Below, one piece after another: positions 54,331 through 61,532 of a stretch of DNA of 64,000 bases. This DNA is from FEN-1322 sp041663425 (GTDB lineage: Bacteria; Omnitrophota; Gorgyraeia; 2-01-FULL-45-10): assembly GCA_041663425.1 (NCBI GenBank), contig JBAYMS010000002.1:1-64000 (forward strand), read 5' to 3'. The notes beneath the pieces are model-generated. The model searched no databases. It was not told where the DNA came from and saw only the letters and a program-made list of their open reading frames with translations. Position 1 is the stretch's first letter, and every line of letters starts with the position of its first letter. Position numbers and translations under genes: made by a program.

Positions 54331-55767
54331 ATGAATAATAAACGCGGATTCATACTGCTTCTTACCTTTGTATTGATGGTGGTGCTGACTTTTCTGGTCG
54401 GAGCACTGATGTATATGGTCAATGCTTCTACAAAAGATGCGATATATCAAATTGAAGACTATGGGATGCTGAACGTAGCGGATGCAGGTGTGCAATACGT
54501 GAATAAGATGCTAGACGACGGTAATTTTTATCATCAAAACCTGAAGGCAGATTTGAGAGGAGCTACAGCTAGCGGCACAGCGTCGCATACAAGCAGGATG
54601 TGTTATGTGGATGGCAGCTATTCGACAGTGGCTAACAATACAGCGATCCTTCAGGGATTTGATTCTAATTATGCTGGTATAAGTATTGATGCTGTTTATA
54701 TTGTTGCGAAGGCAGGCCGGCAGACGGGAGGTTCAGGAGCAACGCTTCAGGTGTCTTACTCTATTAATGGAGTAACGGGAGCTACTAAATTGACCCAGGC
54801 TTTGCCTAATTCCACTAATTTAGTGGAATATACCAAGTACGTTTCGGGCTTAACGTGGTCTGATATTCTTAATGGTAATTTTACTCTTACCGCCACTCGC
54901 ACGGCAGGGAACAGAAATATTTATCTGGACGCTCTTTATCTGCGCGTGCGATATTCTGCGCATAGCCCAGAGGTAAATTTTTCGGATTCATTTAGTTCTG
55001 TAGGATTTTTTACCGGGACAATGTCGTCGGAGGATAGAAAGGTTCATCTTAACACCGCGTCTCAGAGCCTGTTATCTTATCTTATGCAAGAGCTGGGGAT
55101 ATCCAGCTCTGCAGCCAATACGCTTGCGGACAATATAATTACTTACAGAACTGTAAAACCTTTTGATTCTGTAGAGGAATTGCAGCAGGTTGAAGGCATG
55201 ACTACGACGAATTACAACCTGATGCATGATTATGTCACAGTTTATACATTTATAAATCCATACGTCCAGAGAACAACGGGAGCCCGCGCGCCTATAAATA
55301 TAAATGCAGCCTCTTTACAAGTTCTCAAGGCTGTATTCGATCCTTTGGGGCTCGGCACCGGCGATGCGGCTAGTTTAGCCAACGATATAGTAAATTCCAG
55401 GCCTACTTATTTTACCTGTTTTTATTCGGCGGATTCAACGGTAACGACCGATTTTTATGACTTTGTAAGAGCGAGAACTTACCTTACTGCAGCGGAGCAG
55501 AATAAAGTGCTCGATAATGCGGACGCATCTTTGATTGTGCCTGTGTCGGGAGCTGCCGCTTTTAATTGTGCGACCACAGAATTTTCGTATGGGACAAGCG
55601 TTTTTGAAATAAATCTCTTGTCTTACGCGCCTTCAAGCCCGCGTATGATTCGTATACAAGAAATGCTGGGGGGCGACAAGAACCGTAAGCTTACGACCTA
55701 CTACGGCGATCCGGCCCCGGCCGGATATAGAAGAGAGACTTTCGAGGTCGAAGAGTTTTTTATGTAA
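54331..55767 (+). CDS. GspK/PilX-like tip protein with inserted beta domain
   Basis: A 478-residue protein. It begins with the PilX/GspK helix (NNKRGFILLLTFVLMVVL). Residues about 105-210 form a beta-rich, glycine-, threonine- and asparagine-rich domain (AGRQTGGSGATLQVSYSING, then FTLTATRTAGNRNIYLDAL) that is not part of a standard GspK. After it come two helix-hairpin-helix-like GspK segments (VHLNTASQSLLSYLM and ININAASLQVLKAVF). GspK sits at the pseudopilus tip, so the insert may contact a surface or substrate. ATG 54331 is chosen over an ATG at 54304. Confidence 0.75.
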   Translation: MNNKRGFILLLTFVLMVVLTFLVGALMYMVNASTKDAIYQIEDYGMLNVADAGVQYVNKMLDDGNFYHQNLKADLRGATASGTASHTSRMCYVDGSYSTVANNTAILQGFDSNYAGISIDAVYIVAKAGRQTGGSGATLQVSYSINGVTGATKLTQALPNSTNLVEYTKYVSGLTWSDILNGNFTLTATRTAGNRNIYLDALYLRVRYSAHSPEVNFSDSFSSVGFFTGTMSSEDRKVHLNTASQSLLSYLMQELGISSSAANTLADNIITYRTVKPFDSVEELQQVEGMTTTNYNLMHDYVTVYTFINPYVQRTTGARAPININAASLQVLKAVFDPLGLGTGDAASLANDIVNSRPTYFTCFYSADSTVTTDFYDFVRARTYLTAAEQNKVLDNADASLIVPVSGAAAFNCATTEFSYGTSVFEINLLSYAPSSPRMIRIQEMLGGDKNRKLTTYYGDPAPAGYRRETFEVEEFFM

Positions 55768-55771
55768 AATA

Positions 55772-55780
55772 TGGTATACT
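55772..55780 (+). promoter_or_regulatory. Extended -10 element before the pilM-pilN gene
   Basis: TGG directly before TATACT (55775-55780), with a poor -35 region. The ATG at 55787 begins 6 bases later, so a transcript from here would be leaderless. Confidence 0.45.
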
Positions 55781-55786
55781 ACACTT

Positions 55787-57385
55787 ATGGATTTTAAAAC
55801 TATATTTAAAAAAGAATATGTGGTGGGCCTAGACATAGGATCTTCATCTGTGAAGACGGCTGTATTCATTGAGAAAGAGGACGGGCCTTTCCTTTTGAGG
55901 TCTGAACTTAAAGAGATCAAAAGAACGAATGACCCGGCTTCTGATGAAGCAGGGCTGGCCGTGGCCCTGCGGTTCCTGTTCAGGGATATCGATACTAAAA
56001 AATCGGTCGTAATTGCCAGCGTCAATTGCACCAACACCGCCGTAAAAAAGATAACAACACCTTATATGCCGAAGTCTGAGCTGCGCGAAGGCATAAGGCT
56101 GCAGGCAAAAAGTTACTTTCCTTTTCCTATTGATGAATCCATGCTTGATTTTGAGATCACTGGTGATATTGTGGATAAAGGGACCAGGAAGTATGAGATC
56201 CTGGTCGCCGCTTGCCCTATAGACACTACGAAAAAATATTTATCCGCTCTGAGCAATGCCGGGATCAAACCTTCGTCAGTTATCTCATCCTCCTATGCTC
56301 TTTGTAAAGTGGCCGAGATGGTGAATAAAGAGGAAGGTTATACTAATTGTCTTATAGATATAGGACAGACGCATACTGAGCTTGTAATATTAAAAGGTAA
56401 GCAGCTTATGTTTACGCGCAAGATACCGGTTTCAGGAAGCGATTTCACGAGCGCAATGACTGGCGCCGTTATTACCGATAAGGGCAAAGCGCAGCTTACA
56501 TTCGATGAAGCCGAGAAGATAAAATGCAGCGCAGGTATTTTATCCGGTGCGGAAACTGCGGGACCAGATGCTAAAATTTCTGTGTCGCAGATATCTGCTA
56601 TGCTGCGCGCCCCTGAGGAAAATTTTACGAGTGAGGTAGAGAGGTGCATAGATTATTACAGGGAAGATTCGGCCGGCGGTAAAGTCGATTCTATAATTTT
56701 GTTTGGCGGAGGCGCGGCGCTTAATGGGCTGACTAAGATATTGTCGGAAGAGCTTGGTATAGATGTCAGGCTTGGCGATTCTTTTCACGGTATTAAAGCC
56801 TCGAAAGAAGTGCTCGAATCTGGAAGCCGTCTTTCTCACAGACTCAATCTGGCTATTGGGGCAGCTTTCAGTAAAGCAGAAGGTATAAACCTTCTCCCAT
56901 CTGAAATAAAAGATGAAAAAAAGATATTGATAAAGAGAAGTACTCTTGAGGCGGCAGGGACAGCTGTTCTGCTGATCCTCGTATTGCTTTATGCCGGAAT
57001 GACCATAAAGCTGACCAACTTCCAGAAGAGGATATCCGCGGCAAGGATGGAATTGTCGACCCTTGAGCCGCAAATTAAAAAAGCTAAAACAGTCCTTTTG
57101 GGCAACCAAATACTTTCGAACGAACCTCAATGGGAAGACGTATTCGTGGAACTATCCAATCTCATGCCTGACAATATACACCTTACCGGTTTTCATATGA
57201 AGGACGATATGATAACGTTGAGAGGCGTTGTCGCGGCGCAGGACGGGGAGCAGGTTCTTTCGGATTTCATACTTACTCTTGAGAGCGGCCTATTCGATAG
57301 GGTGCGGCTTGTTAATACTAAAAAGATAGGTGAGGACGGCGGGACTGAATTTGAGCTTAACTGCCGGGTAGATTATGAAAAATAG
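55787..57385 (+). CDS. PilM-PilN fusion protein
   Basis: A 532-residue protein. Residues about 1-360 form an actin-like PilM fold (YVVGLDIGSSSVKTAVF, LIDIGQTHTELVIL, ILFGGGAALNGL). Residues about 385-532 look like PilN: one membrane helix (LILVLLYAGMTIKLTN), a coiled coil, and a ferredoxin-like domain. PilM and PilN are separate proteins in most pili; the fusion places the cytoplasmic ring and the membrane anchor in one chain. GspL-type secretion proteins have a similar layout. Confidence 0.82.
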   Translation: MDFKTIFKKEYVVGLDIGSSSVKTAVFIEKEDGPFLLRSELKEIKRTNDPASDEAGLAVALRFLFRDIDTKKSVVIASVNCTNTAVKKITTPYMPKSELREGIRLQAKSYFPFPIDESMLDFEITGDIVDKGTRKYEILVAACPIDTTKKYLSALSNAGIKPSSVISSSYALCKVAEMVNKEEGYTNCLIDIGQTHTELVILKGKQLMFTRKIPVSGSDFTSAMTGAVITDKGKAQLTFDEAEKIKCSAGILSGAETAGPDAKISVSQISAMLRAPEENFTSEVERCIDYYREDSAGGKVDSIILFGGGAALNGLTKILSEELGIDVRLGDSFHGIKASKEVLESGSRLSHRLNLAIGAAFSKAEGINLLPSEIKDEKKILIKRSTLEAAGTAVLLILVLLYAGMTIKLTNFQKRISAARMELSTLEPQIKKAKTVLLGNQILSNEPQWEDVFVELSNLMPDNIHLTGFHMKDDMITLRGVVAAQDGEQVLSDFILTLESGLFDRVRLVNTKKIGEDGGTEFELNCRVDYEK

Positions 57386-57884
57386 AAATATTATAATTGC
57401 GGCTATGGTAGTTTTTTCTTTGTTTTTAATATACATAATTCTCTATAGGCCGTTAATAAAGAAGCTAAAGATGAAATCTGCTGAATATGCCGCGATCGAA
57501 AATAAAATCAATTCAGCGCAGCGCCTTATCAATTCTTCAAAGGCGATGAAGAGCGATATTGTAATGATCACTGAAAAAGAGGTTTCGCTGGCTATTGATG
57601 AATTGACTAAACACGGCAAGAGTCTTGGCGTAGAATTCCGTGCTATCAAACCCAGAGAGATTATAAAATCGGATCCTGTAAATCAGTATAAGATGCTGCC
57701 TGTTGATATAGAGATAGAGGCTTCGGACAAGCAATTGGCCGATTTTTTAGGATCTTTAGATGAGCTGAAGAAGAGCTTAATAAAAATATATAGTCTTGAT
57801 ATAAAAGCGGATGACATGAACAAGGCAATGTTAAAAGCGAAAGTAGTTATAGGTATATATTTTTCATCGGAAAGCGGTGCTTAA
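57375..57884 (+). CDS. PilO-like pilus assembly protein
   Basis: A 169-residue protein with one N-terminal membrane helix (about residues 6-25), a coiled coil, and a small alpha/beta domain. This is the PilO layout, supported by the preceding PilN part and the overlap of 11 bases. Sequence identity to known PilO is not clear by eye. Confidence 0.75.
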   Translation: MKNRNIIIAAMVVFSLFLIYIILYRPLIKKLKMKSAEYAAIENKINSAQRLINSSKAMKSDIVMITEKEVSLAIDELTKHGKSLGVEFRAIKPREIIKSDPVNQYKMLPVDIEIEASDKQLADFLGSLDELKKSLIKIYSLDIKADDMNKAMLKAKVVIGIYFSSESGA

Positions 57885-58337
57885 ATGGATCTGCGGCAAA
57901 TAGCTCAAAATAAAAAGGCTGTTATTCTTATAGCGCTGGTTAGTCTGGCGCTATTAAGCCTTCTTTATGGTATTTTCTCCAGGCCTGGCCGCCGGAATAC
58001 CGCTCCGGTAAGAAGCATTGTAACTGCTTTTAATAAAAATAAAGTTTCTGCATTGCCGGAATCTTCAACTCCGGCATTTAGGCGTGCTAAGCGGACGCAG
58101 TTCCGGTCGTGGAAGAGGAGCCCGTTCGTTCCTAAGGGTGTGCCCGGAACTCCGTACTCTAAATTTGCCCTTAATGGCATACTGGCGAGCGGTAAAGAAT
58201 TGAAGGCTATGATCGGTGATGCGATAGTCGGGAAGGGTGATAAAATAAATGCGAATACAACGGTGGTTGAAGTAATGAAAGACAAAGTCATCCTTAACGA
58301 TGGGACTAAAAATTTTGAATTGAAGCTAGAGCAGTGA
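57885..58337 (+). CDS. PilP/GspC-like periplasmic protein
   Basis: A 150-residue protein with one N-terminal membrane helix (about 11-30), a basic linker, and a C-terminal beta domain with the homology-region pattern of GspC and PilP (KFALNGILASGKELKAMIGDAIVGKGD). It would bridge the inner-membrane platform and the secretin. It begins directly after pilO. No secretin gene follows. Confidence 0.7.
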   Translation: MDLRQIAQNKKAVILIALVSLALLSLLYGIFSRPGRRNTAPVRSIVTAFNKNKVSALPESSTPAFRRAKRTQFRSWKRSPFVPKGVPGTPYSKFALNGILASGKELKAMIGDAIVGKGDKINANTTVVEVMKDKVILNDGTKNFELKLEQ

Positions 58338-58346
58338 CCTTCAGCT

Positions 58347-58751
58347 CTATTCGATAGTAAAGGTAAGTGATTTTATAGGATAATTTTCCGCAGTCAGTTC
58401 TACCTTATATTGGCCTACAGGTAATGTTTTTCCTTCCGGAGCAGATAATGTTACGCTTCCTGCGCCTGATTTTTTCGGGATAGTGAAGGCATAGTCCAGA
58501 ATATGGATATCGTCGGTAACGTAATGCCACTTTGCGACTAACTTAGTATTTACCGTGGCTTTCTTCCACTGGAACCAGCAGACTACCCTGGATGTATCTT
58601 TTGGGAATTTATCTGTTACCTGAACCGGCATGAGTTTTTCGTCCACAGCGGTTACTATCTTAGCATCGGTTATTTGTATATATCTTGTGCCGGGTAAAGA
58701 ACATGCGGATAGCGTAAATATGAGGGTAATACATACGACGAAATTTTTCAT
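58347..58751 (-). CDS. Small lipoprotein, Ig-like
   Basis: A 134-residue lipoprotein with lipobox LSAC (Cys17) and a beta-sandwich pattern. AGGAGA precedes ATG 58751. It is convergent with the pilus operon. The GQYKVELTAENYP close is reminiscent of small Ig-like or Invasin-like domains, but I do not recognise a family. Confidence 0.7.
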   Translation of the reverse strand: MKNFVVCITLIFTLSACSLPGTRYIQITDAKIVTAVDEKLMPVQVTDKFPKDTSRVVCWFQWKKATVNTKLVAKWHYVTDDIHILDYAFTIPKKSGAGSVTLSAPEGKTLPVGQYKVELTAENYPIKSLTFTIE

Positions 58752-58773
58752 AGAAGATCTCCTAACGTCATTA

Positions 58774-58802
58774 AATATATATTACATTCTAAAATATGTC
58801 AA
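58774..58802 (-). promoter_or_regulatory. Promoter of the small lipoprotein gene
   Basis: Minus strand: TTGACA (58802-58797), 17-base spacer, TATATT (58779-58774). Confidence 0.8.
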
Positions 58803-58846
58803 TAGATAAGGCGAAAAAACAATTTAGTATGCAAAAACGGAGCCTG

Positions 58847-58855
58847 TGGTATAAT
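58847..58855 (+). promoter_or_regulatory. Extended -10 element before the small membrane protein
   Basis: TGG followed by TATAAT (58850-58855), with a weak -35. ATG 58866 begins 10 bases later. Confidence 0.55.
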
Positions 58856-58865
58856 CAGGTTAATC

Positions 58866-59336
58866 ATGGACGCTTTAAAAAAGAAAGTATATTTTTCCTC
58901 TGGTGTTTTGATCGCGATAGCAGGTATTATATTTATAGAAGGCTCATTTGCCGTTACTGTGAAGCTTTTTGGTGTTGTCAAAGCAACCTTTATAAGAATG
59001 TTATTCACAATACCTTTGTCATGGTTTGCTATTTTTTTATTTGCAAATGCCAATGTGAGTATCAGGGTACGAAAGTGGATTACGAAGAAACAGGAGTCTC
59101 TTTCCCGTCGAGCACAGCTGGCTATTGAAGGCGGGAAATTTTTCATAATAGTCAACACTGCTATATTTTTAGGTCCTATTCTTGCATCTATTCTTATGCT
59201 TATGGTGGGCATTCAGGGTAGAAGAGTCTATTTTTATGCGGTTTTGTGCGCCTTGCTATCCGCCTGGATCTGGAGCTGCTTTTATGGCGGTGTATGCTGG
59301 GGATTTACGAAGGTATTAGCTTTTTGGGCTAAATAA
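58866..59336 (+). CDS. Small membrane protein, unknown
   Basis: A 156-residue protein with about four hydrophobic segments (residues about 11-30, 43-60, 92-112, 120-145) separated by a basic loop (VRKWITKKQESLSRRAQ). It has no signal peptide and no motif I recognise. It begins almost at the transcription start. The tRNA-Arg gene begins 14 bases after its stop, so tRNA and membrane protein may share a transcript. Confidence 0.65.
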   Translation: MDALKKKVYFSSGVLIAIAGIIFIEGSFAVTVKLFGVVKATFIRMLFTIPLSWFAIFLFANANVSIRVRKWITKKQESLSRRAQLAIEGGKFFIIVNTAIFLGPILASILMLMVGIQGRRVYFYAVLCALLSAWIWSCFYGGVCWGFTKVLAFWAK

Positions 59337-59350
59337 GATCATTTTTATAC

Positions 59351-59427
59351 GCGCCTGTAGCTCAACTGGATAGAGTGAGTGGCTTCGAACCACTAGGTCG
59401 CAGGTTCGACTCCTGCCAGGCGCGCCA
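59351..59427 (+). tRNA. tRNA-Arg (anticodon TCG)
   Basis: Acceptor stem GCGCCTG pairs with CAGGCGC; anticodon arm AGTGG-CTTCGAA-CCACT gives anticodon TCG (codon CGA and relatives); T arm GCAGG/CCTGC; encoded CCA at 59425-59427. The last 21 bases and 8 bases beyond recur 140 bases downstream. Confidence 0.96.
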
Positions 59428-59435
59428 TTTTTAGT
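59407..59435 (+). repeat. Direct repeat of tRNA-Arg 3' end, copy A
   Basis: Twenty-nine bases that start in the T arm of tRNA-Arg (CGACTCCTGCC...) and end just beyond the CCA (...TTTTTAGT). An exact copy is at 59547-59575. Confidence 0.95.
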
Positions 59436-59447
59436 CAGTGACGTTTG

Positions 59448-59553
59448 GGAGTCGAAGACAAATTTGCGCTGACGAATAGGAAGAAAAGGCCTCCGGCCGA
59501 CAGCAAATTTGGCTGGTCCGAAGTTCCGCTATGCGGAACGAAGGACCGACTCC
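59448..59553 (+). other. Compact three-way-junction element beside tRNA-Arg
   Basis: About 106 bases with nested pairing. Outer stem: GGAGTCG (59448-59454) with CGACTCC (59547-59553). Arm 1: CAAATTTG (59459-59466) plus CTG with CAG and CAAATTTG (59501-59511), enclosing GGCC-TCC-GGCC (59488-59498). Arm 2: GGTCC-GAA-GTTCCGC-TAT with GCGGAAC-GAA-GGACC (59515-59547), a symmetric GAA/GAA internal loop. No gene is inside. It is flanked by the 29-base repeats. Confidence 0.7.
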
Positions 59554-59575
59554 TGCCAGGCGCGCCATTTTTAGT
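59547..59575 (+). repeat. Direct repeat of tRNA-Arg 3' end, copy B
   Basis: Exact copy of 59407-59435. The flanks on both sides differ, so the shared tract is limited to these 29 bases. Confidence 0.95.
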
Positions 59576-59583
59576 TTTAAGCG

Positions 59584-59612
59584 TTGAATGAATAAACGGC
59601 ATATAATATAAT
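59584..59612 (+). promoter_or_regulatory. Promoter of tRNA-Leu
   Basis: TTGAAT (59584-59589), 17-base spacer, TATAAT (59607-59612), about 100 bases before the tRNA. Confidence 0.6.
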
Positions 59613-59714
59613 GTTTTTGGGTAAGGTGGTAGAAGTCCCTCGTTGCTGGGATAATGCTACAGCACTCGGCACAAAATATTTAAACTCTGACGATATAGGC
59701 TGAAATAAACTTTT

Positions 59715-59799
59715 GCGGGCGTGGCGGAATTGGCAGACGCGCACGGCTTAGGACCGTGTGCCGTAAGGCTTGGGGGTTCAAGTCCCTCCGCCCGCACCA
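59715..59799 (+). tRNA. tRNA-Leu (anticodon TAG)
   Basis: Class II tRNA with a long variable arm. Acceptor GCGGGCG pairs with CGCCCGC; anticodon arm CACGG-CTTAGGA-CCGTG gives TAG; CCA encoded at 59797-59799. Confidence 0.96.
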
Positions 59800-59920
59800 A
59801 CTATATTGGCACAAGCTAATAATGATAATTCGTCTTGCGCTTCTCAAGCGTTTGATAAGGCATGTTCTCAATCCAGTTGTTTTATCAATGATTTATTAAA
59901 TCAGATAACTAACTATTTTA

Positions 59921-59965
59921 AAATTTACAAGGCAATATTTCATATTGTTTAAAGCTTGTAAATTT
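59921..59965. repeat. 11-bp inverted repeat with inner hairpin
   Basis: AAATTTACAAG (59921-59931) and CTTGTAAATTT (59955-59965) are perfect complements. Between them CAATA/TATTG forms a smaller hairpin. The 300-base gap from 59800 to 60108 holds no supported gene. Confidence 0.6.
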
Positions 59966-59997
59966 AATTAAGACATAAAAAAGCAAGCTTTTTACTA

Positions 59998-60025
59998 TTG
60001 ACTTTCCTTTTTCCTCAGGTAAACT
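59998..60025 (+). promoter_or_regulatory. Possible promoter of the secreted 166-residue protein
   Basis: TTGACT (59998-60003), 16-base spacer, TAAACT (60020-60025). The -10 box is a modest match. Confidence 0.4.
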
Positions 60026-60108
60026 TGAAATAGCTTCACGAAATGAAGTATTTGTTTTTGGAACTTATTAAACTAGTGTAAAAAGTAAAAAGGGAGGAGG
60101 TGAAAATA

Positions 60109-60609
60109 ATGAAAACAAAAAGCTTAGTTATTTTTTTAGTAGTAGTATTTATGTGTGCAGGACCAGCGTTGGCGGCGGTGTCTCAATTCGAGCTGGATGT
60201 ATTGCCTGCTAGTACCGTTTTCGAGAGTGGAAGTCCGATAGTGATTGATGTCGGAGTGAGAAATTTAACAGATGCCGATACATCCTATTTAGTGCGCTCC
60301 CAAAGCGGAACGTATCCTACTAAGTATACTTCTTCCTATGCAGTTCAGGTTGAATATAGTTTGTATGATACCGATCTGAAGCGTTACGTGATAGCTACTA
60401 CGAGAGTAAATGCTGAAGGACTTTGCGTATACGGGAAATCCAGAGTTTCGCTGCAAAGTCTGGAGCTGGATAGTCTTGCCAACGGCTTGGCGCGTGGTCA
60501 CTACAAACTTACCATTGCGCTTAGGTTAAAAAGCACTGGCTTGAGTATTCCCTCGGATATTAAGCTGTTAGCAGGTATGGTTTACACGAAGAGTATCACA
60601 GTTATTTAA
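60109..60609 (+). CDS. Secreted beta-rich protein, unknown
   Basis: A 166-residue protein with a clear signal peptide (MKTKSLVIFLVVVFMCAGPALA). The mature part is a likely Ig-like fold (FELDVLPASTVFESGSPIVI, LARGHYKLTIALRL). GGGAGGAGG precedes ATG 60109. Its own terminator follows. It has some resemblance in style to the lipoprotein at 58347. Function unknown. Confidence 0.7.
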   Translation: MKTKSLVIFLVVVFMCAGPALAAVSQFELDVLPASTVFESGSPIVIDVGVRNLTDADTSYLVRSQSGTYPTKYTSSYAVQVEYSLYDTDLKRYVIATTRVNAEGLCVYGKSRVSLQSLELDSLANGLARGHYKLTIALRLKSTGLSIPSDIKLLAGMVYTKSITVI

Positions 60610-60677
60610 TGGCGATGGCAGAATACGCAACATGGCGATCAAAGTTCCGTGATAAAAATTTTGATCGTTTTGTAAAA

Positions 60678-60710
60678 GAAACTTCCTTATAAAAAAGGAA
60701 GTTTCTTTTT
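60678..60710 (+). terminator. Intrinsic terminator after the secreted protein gene
   Basis: GAAACTTCCTT (60678-60688) pairs perfectly with AAGGAAGTTTC (60695-60705) around a 6-base loop, then TTTTT. Confidence 0.92.
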
Positions 60711-60712
60711 AT

Positions 60713-60741
60713 TTGCAAAAATTCACAAACCATGGTATAAA
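60713..60741 (+). promoter_or_regulatory. Promoter of the tRNA-Lys/tRNA-Gly pair
   Basis: TTGCAA (60713-60718), 17-base spacer ending in TGG, TATAAA (60736-60741). Confidence 0.75.
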
Positions 60742-60786
60742 ATTACCACATACTAAAATGCAATATAGCAATAAAGTATTTATGAC

Positions 60787-60862
60787 GCCCGCATAGCTCA
60801 ATTGGCAGAGCAGGACACTCTTAATGTCAAGGTTCCAAGTTCGATTCTTGGTGCGGGCACCA
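60787..60862 (+). tRNA. tRNA-Lys (anticodon CTT)
   Basis: Acceptor GCCCGCA pairs with TGCGGGC; anticodon loop CTCTTAA gives CTT; CCA encoded at 60860-60862. Confidence 0.93.
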
Positions 60863-60875
60863 GTAAAAAAATAAC

Positions 60876-60950
60876 GCGGCGGTAATTCAGTGGTAGAATG
60901 CGACCTTGCCAAGGTCGATGTCGTGGGTTCGAACCCCATCCGCCGCTCCA
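60876..60950 (+). tRNA. tRNA-Gly (anticodon GCC)
   Basis: Acceptor GCGGCGG pairs with CCGCCGC; anticodon arm CGACC-TTGCCAA-GGTCG gives GCC; CCA encoded at 60948-60950. It follows tRNA-Lys after 13 bases. Confidence 0.96.
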
Positions 60951-61005
60951 TTTTATTTGAATTAGAGTAGTCAGATGGTCTACGTGTCATACTGGCACGA
61001 TCAAT

Positions 61006-61022
61006 CCATCCGCCGTTTCATT
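61006..61022 (+). repeat. Degenerate copy of the tRNA-Gly 3' end
   Basis: CCATCCGCCG plus TTTCATT resembles the tRNA end at 60936-60952 (CCATCCGCCG plus CTCCATT), with 15 of 17 bases shared, 70 bases downstream. Confidence 0.6.
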
Positions 61023-61051
61023 GTTGACGCTAGCACCAAAAGGAGACTCGT

Positions 61052-61516
61052 ATGAAGATCATGGATTTTCTAAACAAGAAGGCGATAACAGCCAACTTAA
61101 AAGCTTCAGATAAAGAAGGCGTGATAAGAGAGATGGTCGATCTTCTTGCTAAAGCCGACGAAATTAAGAACAAAGAAGAACTTACCAAAGCGTTGCTTAC
61201 CAGAGAATCTTTAGGCTCGACCGGTATAGGCCAGGGGATAGGTATACCTCATGCTAAATCATCTAATTCCAAAAATCTTGTGGCCGCATTCGGATTGTCC
61301 CAGAAGGGCGTAAATTTTGATTCTCTCGATGGAGAACCAGTTTACATATTCTTCCTTCTTATAGCACCGGAAGAATCAGCCGGACCCCACCTGAAAGCGC
61401 TCGCCAGAATATCCCGTATGTTGAAAGATAAATACTTCAGAGAAATGCTGAAAAAATCTAAAGACGAAAAAGAGATACTTCACATAATTCAGGAAGAAGA
61501 TTCTAAGAAGTATTAA
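61052..61516 (+). CDS. ptsN: PTS EIIA-like protein (PtsN type)
   Basis: A 154-residue EIIA of the fructose/mannitol family, with the phosphorylated histidine in GIGIPHAKS. No EIIB or EIIC is near, so it is likely the regulatory nitrogen-PTS EIIA. AAAAGGAG precedes ATG 61052. Genes for a YvcK-like protein, HPr and enzyme I follow in the same direction, so the whole phosphorelay can be made here. Confidence 0.9.
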   Translation: MKIMDFLNKKAITANLKASDKEGVIREMVDLLAKADEIKNKEELTKALLTRESLGSTGIGQGIGIPHAKSSNSKNLVAAFGLSQKGVNFDSLDGEPVYIFFLLIAPEESAGPHLKALARISRMLKDKYFREMLKKSKDEKEILHIIQEEDSKKY

Positions 61517-61532
61517 ACAAGGCGAGTTTAAA

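Noticed and set aside
59436..59575. CRISPR or tandem repeat array
   Set aside because: Only two copies of the repeat exist, and one lies inside a tRNA gene.
59770..59952. Short reading frame of 60 codons
   Set aside because: It starts inside tRNA-Leu, has no ribosome-binding site and no recognisable protein features.
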